A stretch of 64,000 nucleotides of DNA, taken from NCBI RefSeq assembly GCF_900167525.1, contig NZ_FUZQ01000005.1, forward strand, positions 186,001 to 250,000, in the 5' to 3' direction. A program made the translations under genes and the position numbers. Positions 57,915-64,000 of the stretch are shown here, one piece after another. The DNA comes from Krasilnikoviella flava (lineage in GTDB: Bacteria; Actinomycetota; Actinomycetes; Actinomycetales; Cellulomonadaceae). Within the stretch, counting starts at the first letter, position 1. Every line of letters begins with the position of its first letter. The notes below the pieces were generated by a model. That model was not told where the DNA came from and did no database searches. It saw nothing but the letters and a program-made list of their open reading frames with translations.

Positions 57915-58394
57915 CTACTCCGGCTCGTCGACGAGCAGCCGGCGCGGACCGGGGCCGTCGTGGCCGAGCGCGTCGTGGGGGTTGGCCAGCACGCACCGGC
58001 TCAGGGACAGGCACCCGCAACCGATGCAGTCGGTGAGGTCGTCGCGCAGGCGCTCGAGCTGCTCGATCCGCGCGTCGAGGTCCGTGCGCCAGGCCTTGGA
58101 CAGGCGTTCCCAGTCGCGGACGTTCGGCGCGCGGTCGGCGGGCAGGGTCCCGAGCGCCTCGGCGATCCGCGCGAGCGGGATCCCGACCCGCTGCGAGACC
58201 CGGATGAACGACACCCGGCGCAGGACGTCGCGCCGGTACCGGCGCTGGTTGCCCGACGTGCGACGGCTGGCGATGAGCCCGCGCCGCTCGTAGAAGTGGA
58301 GCGCGGAAACGGCGACGCCGCTGCGCGCGGCCACCTCCCCCACGGTGAGCTCGACGTGGTCCCACGCGACCCTCTCGGGCGCCTGCTCCGGCAC
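57915..58394 (-). CDS. soxR: redox-sensing [2Fe-2S] regulator SoxR
   Basis: 159-residue MerR-family protein. Helix-turn-helix [24 protein letters not shown], dimerisation helix, and the SoxR cluster [12 protein letters not shown] with Cys123, 126, 128 and 134. In actinobacteria SoxR responds to redox-active metabolites and controls a few reductases or exporters rather than soxS. It is divergent from a quinone-reductase-like gene and shares its operator. Confidence 0.95.
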   Translation of the reverse strand: MPEQAPERVAWDHVELTVGEVAARSGVAVSALHFYERRGLIASRRTSGNQRRYRRDVLRRVSFIRVSQRVGIPLARIAEALGTLPADRAPNVRDWERLSKAWRTDLDARIEQLERLRDDLTDCIGCGCLSLSRCVLANPHDALGHDGPGPRRLLVDEPE

Positions 58395-58418
58395 GGTGCT
58401 CGTCCTTCCGTCGACCTA

Positions 58419-58449
58419 TTGACCTGAACCATAGTTCAGGTCCCAGCAT
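58419..58449 (+). promoter_or_regulatory. SoxR operator and target promoter
   Basis: Palindrome GACCTGAAC/GTTCAGGTC with CATA centre (58421-58442), lying between TTGACC (58419-58424) and CAGCAT (58444-58449). The 19-base spacing is the long spacer typical of MerR/SoxR-activated promoters. The target's ATG is at 58456, so the transcript is leaderless. Confidence 0.8.
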
Positions 58450-58455
58450 GGCGGC

Positions 58456-59466
58456 ATGGACGCCATCCGCCACCACAGCTTCGGCCCGCCCGAGACCCTC
58501 GTCCTCGAGCAGGTCCCCGACCCCGAACCCGGTCCGGGCCAGGTGCTCGTCGCCGCCCGCGCGCACGGCGTGCACCTGCTGGACACCACGCTGCGCCGCG
58601 GCGAGGACTCCGGCCCGTTGCCGCTGCCCGCACTGCCTGCGATCCCCGGGCGCGAGGTCGCCGGCACGGTGGTCGCCGTCGGACCGGACGTCGACGGGTC
58701 GTGGCTCGGCGCCCGGGTCGCCGCACACCTCGGCGCCATCCCGGACGGCGGCGGGTACGCGCGCCTCGCCGCCGCGCCGGTGGGGTCGCTGCACCGGCTG
58801 CCCGAGCGGCTCGGCCTCGCGGAGGCCGTCGCCATGATCGGCACCGGCCGGATGGCCCTCATGACGCTGGAGGTCGCGCAGCCGGGCCCCGACGACGTCG
58901 TCGTGCTCACCGCCGCAGCCGGCGGGCTCGGCTCCCTGTTCGTGCAGTCGGCCCTCGGCGCCGGCGCACGCGTGCTCGCGCTGGCCGGCGGACCGCGCAA
59001 GGTCCGGGCCGTGCGCGGGCTCGTGCCCGACGCCGGGCACCGGGTCGCCGTCGTCGACGTGGACGCACCCGGCTGGCCTGCCGACGCACGCACCGCGCTC
59101 GGTCGGCTGCACGCCGGCGCCGCGACCATCCTGATCGACGGCGTCGGCGGTGAGCTGGGCGCCGAGGCGGCCGCGCTGCTCGGCCCCGGCGGGCGGCTCG
59201 TCGTGCAGGGCTGGGCGTCGGGACTCCCCAACCCCGTGGCCGCGAGCGCCGTCACACCGGACGGCGACCCGGTCGAGGTGCGCGCCGTCGTCGGCCCGGG
59301 CGGGCCGCGGTTCGGCGACCTGCGCGAGTACCAGCGCCGGGCCCTGGAGCGTGCCGCGTCGGGCTCGTGGCGGGTCCTGACCCACCGGGTGGCGTTCGCG
59401 GAGGCCGCCAGGGCGCACCGGGAGCTCGAGGAGCGCCGCACGGTGGGCAAGGTCGTCCTCGGGTGA
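58456..59466 (+). CDS. zinc-type alcohol dehydrogenase-like/NADPH:quinone reductase family protein
   Basis: 336-residue MDR protein without structural zinc Cys. RHHSFGPPETLVLEQVPDPEPGPGQVLV, PALPAIPGREVAGTVVAVG and the nucleotide site LTAAAGGLGSLFVQSALGAGARVLAL are typical. Family members reduce quinones or enoyl compounds with NADPH. The SoxR-type promoter directly upstream identifies it as a likely SoxR target. Confidence 0.9.
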   Translation: MDAIRHHSFGPPETLVLEQVPDPEPGPGQVLVAARAHGVHLLDTTLRRGEDSGPLPLPALPAIPGREVAGTVVAVGPDVDGSWLGARVAAHLGAIPDGGGYARLAAAPVGSLHRLPERLGLAEAVAMIGTGRMALMTLEVAQPGPDDVVVLTAAAGGLGSLFVQSALGAGARVLALAGGPRKVRAVRGLVPDAGHRVAVVDVDAPGWPADARTALGRLHAGAATILIDGVGGELGAEAAALLGPGGRLVVQGWASGLPNPVAASAVTPDGDPVEVRAVVGPGGPRFGDLREYQRRALERAASGSWRVLTHRVAFAEAARAHRELEERRTVGKVVLG

Positions 59467-59494
59467 CCGCCGTCGCAGGTGCCGGGCGCGGACC

Positions 59495-59521
59495 GGTCAC
59501 GAATGCTCTCGCATTCCCGTC
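59495..59521 (+). promoter_or_regulatory. ECF41-type promoter of the FAD oxidase gene
   Basis: GGTCACG (59495-59501), 16 bases, CGTC (59518-59521). Same layout as the sigma gene's own promoter at 61466-61492 and close to the TGTCACA/CGTC consensus I recall for ECF41. The spacer contains a GAATGC/GCATTC palindrome (59501-59516). Confidence 0.55.
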
Positions 59522-59559
59522 GGGTGTACGGGATGCTGCCGATGAGGACGGCGTCCCGG

Positions 59560-59591
59560 CACGGTCCACCTGAGACACGGTCCACCTGAGA
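59560..59591. repeat. 16-bp tandem direct repeat in the leader of the FAD oxidase gene
   Basis: CACGGTCCACCTGAGA occurs twice without a gap, about 90-120 bases upstream of the ATG at 59681 and downstream of the ECF41-type promoter. Confidence 0.8.
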
Positions 59592-59680
59592 GCAGCACCC
59601 GCACGTCCGCACGCACCGGGCCTGCACGTCGGCCCGCACCCCACCCCCCTGCACGGTCGTCCCCCCGACGAGGAGCCCCG

Positions 59681-61081
59681 ATGTCCCTGTCCTCGAATCC
59701 CCACACGTCCTCCGTCTCACCCGCCGGGCTGCGCGCCGCGCTCGGCGAGTCCTCGCCCGTCGTCACCCCCCAGGACGAGGGCTACGCCGCCGCCCGGGCG
59801 ATCGAGCCCGGCGGCGTCGACCACCGCCCCGCGGCCGTCGTGCGCCCGGCCGACACCCAGGGTGTGGCCCGCGCCGTGCACCTCGCTCACGACGCGGGGG
59901 CCGAGGTGTCCGTACGGGCGGGCGGGCACTCGGTGTTCGGCCTGGGCGCCGCCGACGGCGCCGTCACGCTCGACCTGCGCGGCCTGGACGGCATCGAGCT
60001 CGACGTCGACGGGCGGACCGCCTGGGCCGGCGGCGGCATCACGGCGGGAGCGTACTCGCGCGCCGCCGGCGAGCACGGCCTCGCGACCCCGTTCGGCGAC
60101 ACCGGCACGGTGGGCGTCGGCGGCATCACGCTGGGCGGCGGGGTCGGGCTGCTCTCGCGCTCCCTCGGCATGACCATCGACAGCCTGCTCGGCGCCGAGG
60201 TCGTCACCGCCGACGGCCAGGTGGTCCTCACGGACGCCGACCGCGAGCCCGACCTGTTCTGGGCGTTGCGCGGCGGAGGCGGGAACTTCGGTGTCGTGAC
60301 CCGGTTCCGCTTCGCCCTGCACGAGGTGTCGCAGGTGGTGGGCGGGGTGCTCCTCATGCCGGCCACCGCGGCGAGCATCGCCGGCGTCGTCGCGGCGGCC
60401 GACGCCGCCCCGGCCGGGCTGACCGTCATCGCCATGGTGATGACGGCGCCGCCGATGCCGATGGTCCCCGCCGAGTGGCACGGGCGCGTGGTCGTGATGG
60501 CCAACACCTGCTGGTCCGGCCCGCTCGACGAGGCCGACACGGCCCTCGCGCCCCTGCGCGACGTCGCCGCCCGCGCGGGCGGCGCGCTGCTCGACGGCCT
60601 GCGGACCGCGCCCTACTCCACCCTGCTGGAGGGCGGGCCGCCCGGCGGGCCGGTCGTTGCGACGGGGCGCACGTTCTTCGCCGACGGCGTCGACGAGGCA
60701 GCGGCCGCGCACCTGCTGGAGCAGCTGCAGAGCTCCGACGCGATGATGCGCGCGGCGCAGCTGCGCGTGCTGGGCGGCGCGGTGGCGGACGTCCCTTCGG
60801 ACGCGACGGCGTACGCGCACCGCGCCGCTCGCGTCGTCGGCAACGTCGCGGCCGTGGCGCCGGACGCGGCGACCGCCCGCGGCTACCGCCCCTGGGTGGA
60901 TGCGCTGGCCGACCGGCTGCGCGGCGGCGACGGCGCGTACGTGAACTTCAGCCTCGACGGCGGCCTCGACACCGCGCGGGCCGCCTACCCGGGCGCCACG
61001 TGGGACCGGCTGCGCGCGGTCAAGCGGCGCTGGGACCCGCAGAACCTGTTCCGCGGCAACGTCAACGTGCCTCCCGCCTAG
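59681..61081 (+). CDS. FAD-linked (BBE-type) oxidoreductase
   Basis: 466 residues of the VAO/berberine-bridge family. VSVRAGGHSVFGLG carries the His that links FAD covalently; GVGGITLGGGVGLLSRSLG lacks the second (Cys) link. RGGGGNFGVVTRFRF, and YVNFSLDGG with the C-terminal WDPQNLFRGNVNVPP, are typical. Oxidises sugars, alkaloids or related alcohols with oxygen. ATG 59681 has AGGAG 5 bases upstream. Confidence 0.9.
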   Translation: MSLSSNPHTSSVSPAGLRAALGESSPVVTPQDEGYAAARAIEPGGVDHRPAAVVRPADTQGVARAVHLAHDAGAEVSVRAGGHSVFGLGAADGAVTLDLRGLDGIELDVDGRTAWAGGGITAGAYSRAAGEHGLATPFGDTGTVGVGGITLGGGVGLLSRSLGMTIDSLLGAEVVTADGQVVLTDADREPDLFWALRGGGGNFGVVTRFRFALHEVSQVVGGVLLMPATAASIAGVVAAADAAPAGLTVIAMVMTAPPMPMVPAEWHGRVVVMANTCWSGPLDEADTALAPLRDVAARAGGALLDGLRTAPYSTLLEGGPPGGPVVATGRTFFADGVDEAAAAHLLEQLQSSDAMMRAAQLRVLGGAVADVPSDATAYAHRAARVVGNVAAVAPDAATARGYRPWVDALADRLRGGDGAYVNFSLDGGLDTARAAYPGATWDRLRAVKRRWDPQNLFRGNVNVPPA

Positions 61082-61091
61082 CCGGCGGTCG

Positions 61092-61445
61092 TCAGCGCGC
61101 CCGCGCGTCGATCTCGTCGCGGCGGGCCGCCACGATCCGGTCGAGGACGTCGTCGGGCAGGGGCGAGTCGGGCTGGAAGGAGACGGACCCCTTGGTGGTG
61201 CGGAAGCCCTGCAGCTCGTCCGCGAGCGCCGTGATCACGTCCGGGCTGAACGGGTAGACGCCCAGGTGCGTGCGGGTCACCATCACGCTCACCAGGGGGC
61301 TGCCGCGGTAGCGCAGGGCGGGCATGCCGTAGCTGCGCCCCTCCTCGACGCCGGGCACGAGCGCGCGGGCGCGTTCGTACACGCGCGCCACCGCGTCGCG
61401 TTCCGGCCCGGACAGGGTGGTCAGGTAGTCCTCGACGTCTCCCAC
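61092..61445 (-). CDS. DUF1801/YdhG-like protein
   Basis: 117 residues. VEDYLTTLSGPERDAVARVYERARALVPGVEEGRSYGMPALRYRGSPLVSV, HLGVYPFSPDVI and TTKGSVSFQPDSPLPDDVLDRIV are the DUF1801 (YdhG-like) pattern, relatives of which include a Bacillus iron chaperone. GTG 61445 is used. It is divergent from the sigma gene and ends 10 bases from the FAD oxidase stop. Confidence 0.8.
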   Translation of the reverse strand: MGDVEDYLTTLSGPERDAVARVYERARALVPGVEEGRSYGMPALRYRGSPLVSVMVTRTHLGVYPFSPDVITALADELQGFRTTKGSVSFQPDSPLPDDVLDRIVAARRDEIDARAR

Positions 61446-61465
61446 CGACCCATCGTGCGTCCCGA

Positions 61466-61492
61466 CGTCACGTCGCGCCACGCCGCGTCGTC
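61466..61492 (+). promoter_or_regulatory. ECF41-type autoregulatory promoter
   Basis: CGTCACG (61466-61472), 16 bases, CGTC (61489-61492), 43 bases before the sigma factor ATG. Confidence 0.5.
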
Positions 61493-61534
61493 GGAGTACG
61501 GGGCGGAGAGCCCGCCCCGCGGAAGGATGGCAGC

Positions 61535-62590
61535 ATGCGACGCACGGACAGCCCCGCACGCCGACGCCCCGCGCGTGCGACGGAGGCGACCACCGACCTC
61601 GAGGACCTGCGCCGCGTCGCGTTCGGCGCCGCCTACCGCATGCTCGGCAGCGTCACGGAGGCCGAGGACGTCGCGCAGGAGGCCATGCTGCGCGTCGCCC
61701 CCGTGGGGGTCGTCGACGCGGCGGTCGTGAATCCGGCCGCGTACACCACGACGGTGGCGACGCGGATCGCGCTGGACGTGCTGCGCTCGGCACGGGTGCG
61801 GCGCGAGTCGTACGTGGGCGAGTGGGTGCCCGAGCCCCTCGTGGGCGACGTCGTGGCCGCGGGGTCGGCGGGCCGGGAGGCCGCCGCGCACGCGGAGCTG
61901 GCCGACGACCTGTCGACGGCGTTCCTCGTGCTGCTGGAGACCCTGACGCCGGCCGAGCGGGCGGCGTTCCTGCTGCACGACGTGTTCGGCTACCCGCACC
62001 GCGAGTCGGCGCAGGTGATCGGCACGACGGAGCTGGCGGCCCGGCAGCTCGCGTCGCGGGCCCGGCGCAGGGTCGCGGCCCGGCAGGACGCTGCGGCGGA
62101 GGGCCGGGCGGTCCGGCCCGACCCGCACGCCCAGGAGCTGGTGCGGCGGTTCATCGCGGCGACCGAGGAGGGCGACGTCGATGCCCTGGTGGAGCTGCTC
62201 GCGGACGACGTGGCGCTCACCGGCGACAGCGGGGGCAACGTCCCGGTGGGGCTGGCGGTGTCGCGCCCGGTCTCGGGGAACGTGGCGGTCGCCCGGCTGC
62301 TGTCGGGGTTCGCCCGCCGGTCCGCGCCGGCGCGCATCGAGGCAGCCGTGGTCAACGGCGGGCCGGGCATGATCGCGTACGCCGACGCGTCCGTGGGCGG
62401 CGGCGTCATCGGCACGTACGCCCTGCAGGTCGCGGACGGCCGCATCACACGGATCGACGGGGTCATCAACCCGGAGAAGCTGCGACACCTGGCGCCGCTG
62501 GCCGACCTGGAGGCCGTGGCCGCCGCGCTCAAGGGCGCGGGGCGGCGCCGTCGGGCCGCGCAGGCTCCCGACGTCCCACCGTCACCTTGA
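61535..62590 (+). CDS. ECF41/SigJ-type sigma factor with fused SnoaL domain
   Basis: 351 residues. Region 2 RVAFGAAYRMLGSVTEAEDVAQEAML (about 28-53), region 4 LVLLETLTPAERAAFLLHDVFGYPHRESAQVIG, then a SnoaL-like regulatory domain (RRFIAATEEGDVDALVELLADDVALTGDSGG) ending with VINPEKLRHL, the NPxKL motif of ECF41. The C-terminal domain controls activity in cis instead of an anti-sigma factor. ATG 61535 has GGAAGG 8 bases upstream. Overlaps the MFS gene tail-to-tail by 62 bases. Confidence 0.93.
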   Translation: MRRTDSPARRRPARATEATTDLEDLRRVAFGAAYRMLGSVTEAEDVAQEAMLRVAPVGVVDAAVVNPAAYTTTVATRIALDVLRSARVRRESYVGEWVPEPLVGDVVAAGSAGREAAAHAELADDLSTAFLVLLETLTPAERAAFLLHDVFGYPHRESAQVIGTTELAARQLASRARRRVAARQDAAAEGRAVRPDPHAQELVRRFIAATEEGDVDALVELLADDVALTGDSGGNVPVGLAVSRPVSGNVAVARLLSGFARRSAPARIEAAVVNGGPGMIAYADASVGGGVIGTYALQVADGRITRIDGVINPEKLRHLAPLADLEAVAAALKGAGRRRRAAQAPDVPPSP

Positions 62591-63995
62591 GCATGAGCAG
62601 CAGGCCGGCGAGGATCACCGCGACGATGCCGAGCGTGCCCCAGATGGTGGCGCCCGTGAGGGCGACCAGGAGCGTCCACATCGACGGGGCGAGGAACGAC
62701 ACCGCGCGGCCGGTCGTCGCGTAGAGGCCGAAGATCTCCGACTCGCGACCGACCGGGGCGACCCGGGCGAGCAGCGAGCGGGACGCCGCCTGCGCGGGGC
62801 CGACGAAGCACGTGAGGGCGAGGCCGGCCGCCCAGAACACGGCCGGCCCGAGCGGGTGCAGCCCCACCACGAGCAGGCCGCAGACCACGAGGCCGCTCAG
62901 GGCGCCGACGATGACCGCCCGCGGGCCGAACCGGTCATCGAGCCGCCCGGCGAGGATCGTGCTCAGGCCGGCGAGCAGGTTGGCGGCGATGCCGAACACC
63001 ATCACGGCGTTGTCGCCGAACCGGAACGACACCGCGGCGATGACGGCGCCGAAGGTGAAGACGGCGGACAGCCCGTCGCGGTAGACGGCGCTCGCGAGCA
63101 GGAACCAGAACGTGGGCCGCTCGTGCCGGTAGAGGGCCCGGACGTCGCGCACGAGGACGGCGTACCCGGCGAAGAAACCGACCCGCGGGCGGTCGGTCGC
63201 GGGCGGGGCCTCGGGCACGTAGCGGAACAGCGGCCAGGCGAACGCGACGGCCCACAGGGCGCAGCCGAGGGCGATCACCCGGTAGGCGAGCCCGTCGTCG
63301 GTGGGCATGCCCCACCAGTCGAACGTCGTCGCGACCACGACGGCCACGAGCGCGACGATCCCGCCCAGGTATCCGAGCCCCCAGCCGAGGCCGGACACCC
63401 GGCCGACGGTGGCCCGCGTGGAGACCTGCACGAGCATGGCGTTGTAGTTCACGCCCGCGATCTCGCTCGCGACGCTGCCGAGGGAGACGAGGGCCGCGCC
63501 CAGCACGAACCACGCCGGGTCCGCGCGGACCGCGAACAGGGCGGCCATGCAGGCGACCATCAGCAGGGTCGCGCCGCCCACCCACGCCTTGCGGCGGCCC
63601 TCGACGTCGGCGCGGCGCCCCAGCACGGGCGCGAGCGCGGCGACGAGGAGGCCACCGATCGTGATCCACAGTCCCAGCCCGCTCGTGAGGCCGGCGAGGG
63701 CTCGCTCGTGCACCGGGTCCGTCGCCGGGAGGGCCGCCACCTCGGCCTGCAGGAAGTCGTCGCTGGTGAGGTACAGCGCCGTGAAGACGAACGTGACGAT
63801 CACCGTGTTGAACGGCTGCGTCGCCCAGTCCCACATCGCCCAGGAGACCACCTGACGTCGCGGCACCGGTGCCGCGGCGGCGGCCGGCGGCGTCGCGTCG
63901 TCGTGCCGGGAGCCGTGCGGCTGCGGGGTGCCGGGGGCGGCATGGGTGCCGGCACGGTGTCCGGTGGGGTCCGGCACTGCCGGGCGGTCGCTCAT
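62529..63995 (-). CDS. MFS transporter (UMF1/Atg22-like)
   Basis: 488 residues. A Pro/Ala/His-rich N-terminus of about 45 residues precedes twelve predicted helices. WAMWDWATQPFNTVIVTFVFTALYL, the loop APVLGRRADVEGRRKAWV and the VGPAQAASRSLLARVAPVGRESEIFGLYA segment are the UMF1/Atg22 family pattern. It probably exports amino acids or other small molecules. ATG 63995 is near the window edge. Its last 20 codons lie opposite the end of the sigma gene. Confidence 0.9.
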   Translation of the reverse strand: MSDRPAVPDPTGHRAGTHAAPGTPQPHGSRHDDATPPAAAAAPVPRRQVVSWAMWDWATQPFNTVIVTFVFTALYLTSDDFLQAEVAALPATDPVHERALAGLTSGLGLWITIGGLLVAALAPVLGRRADVEGRRKAWVGGATLLMVACMAALFAVRADPAWFVLGAALVSLGSVASEIAGVNYNAMLVQVSTRATVGRVSGLGWGLGYLGGIVALVAVVVATTFDWWGMPTDDGLAYRVIALGCALWAVAFAWPLFRYVPEAPPATDRPRVGFFAGYAVLVRDVRALYRHERPTFWFLLASAVYRDGLSAVFTFGAVIAAVSFRFGDNAVMVFGIAANLLAGLSTILAGRLDDRFGPRAVIVGALSGLVVCGLLVVGLHPLGPAVFWAAGLALTCFVGPAQAASRSLLARVAPVGRESEIFGLYATTGRAVSFLAPSMWTLLVALTGATIWGTLGIVAVILAGLLLMLKVTVGRREPARPDGAAPRP

Positions 63996-64000
63996 GAGGC

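Overview
The window is very GC-rich actinobacterial chromosome. Codons end almost always in G or C, GTG starts are common, promoters are of the TANNNT type, and many genes begin within 6-7 bases of their -10 hexamer (leaderless mRNAs). It carries actinobacterial signature genes: mIHF, GarA-type FHA protein, FtsR-type MerR, two DUF881 proteins flanking an Sbp/DUF1290 protein, and a helicase-motif-free PriA. Gene content and order suggest Micrococcales, probably near Cellulomonadaceae/Promicromonosporaceae. That placement is inferred, not proven.

Layout. 1-13.8 kb is accessory metabolism: a TauE-like transporter, alpha/beta hydrolases, a secreted carboxylesterase, flavin oxidoreductases, a PPOX protein, an SDR, a GNAT and a secreted family-3 glycoside hydrolase. 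14.0-15.7 kb is a HipBA-type toxin-antitoxin module behind palindromic operators. 15.9-21.3 kb is a decayed island. It holds a DUF1254 gene, remnants of an ISL3-type transposase and a tyrosine integrase, a SnoaL-like gene with an amber stop, an intact O6-alkylguanine methyltransferase, and wreckage of a LysR/transporter/FAD-hydroxylase aromatic catabolic cluster. A solitary tyrosine recombinase and a phospholipase-D protein follow.

23.8-29.8 kb (minus strand) is the conserved actinobacterial block pgsA-like, DUF881, Sbp, DUF881, garA, ftsR-like MerR, DUF151, second MerR (envelope, cell division and central-carbon control), without gcvH. A DeaD-type RNA helicase with a structured leader follows. 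32-46 kb is housekeeping: hisG, hisE, rpe, rsmB, fmt, priA, metK, coaBC, rpoZ, gmk and mihF. 45.8-54.9 kb is a seven-gene pyrimidine operon (pyrR-pyrB-pyrC-PH-like gene-carA-carB-pyrF), every junction overlapping, led by a PyrR-binding hairpin that includes part of the Shine-Dalgarno. nusB, efp, a SatD-like pair and aroQ follow.

57.9-64 kb has two small regulatory circuits. A SoxR regulator and a divergent quinone-reductase-like gene share a SoxR-type palindrome. An ECF41/SigJ-type sigma factor gene and a nearby FAD-linked oxidase gene each carry a matching [G/C]GTCACG-N16-CGTC promoter. A large MFS transporter gene overlaps the sigma gene tail-to-tail. No tRNA, rRNA or CRISPR array was seen.
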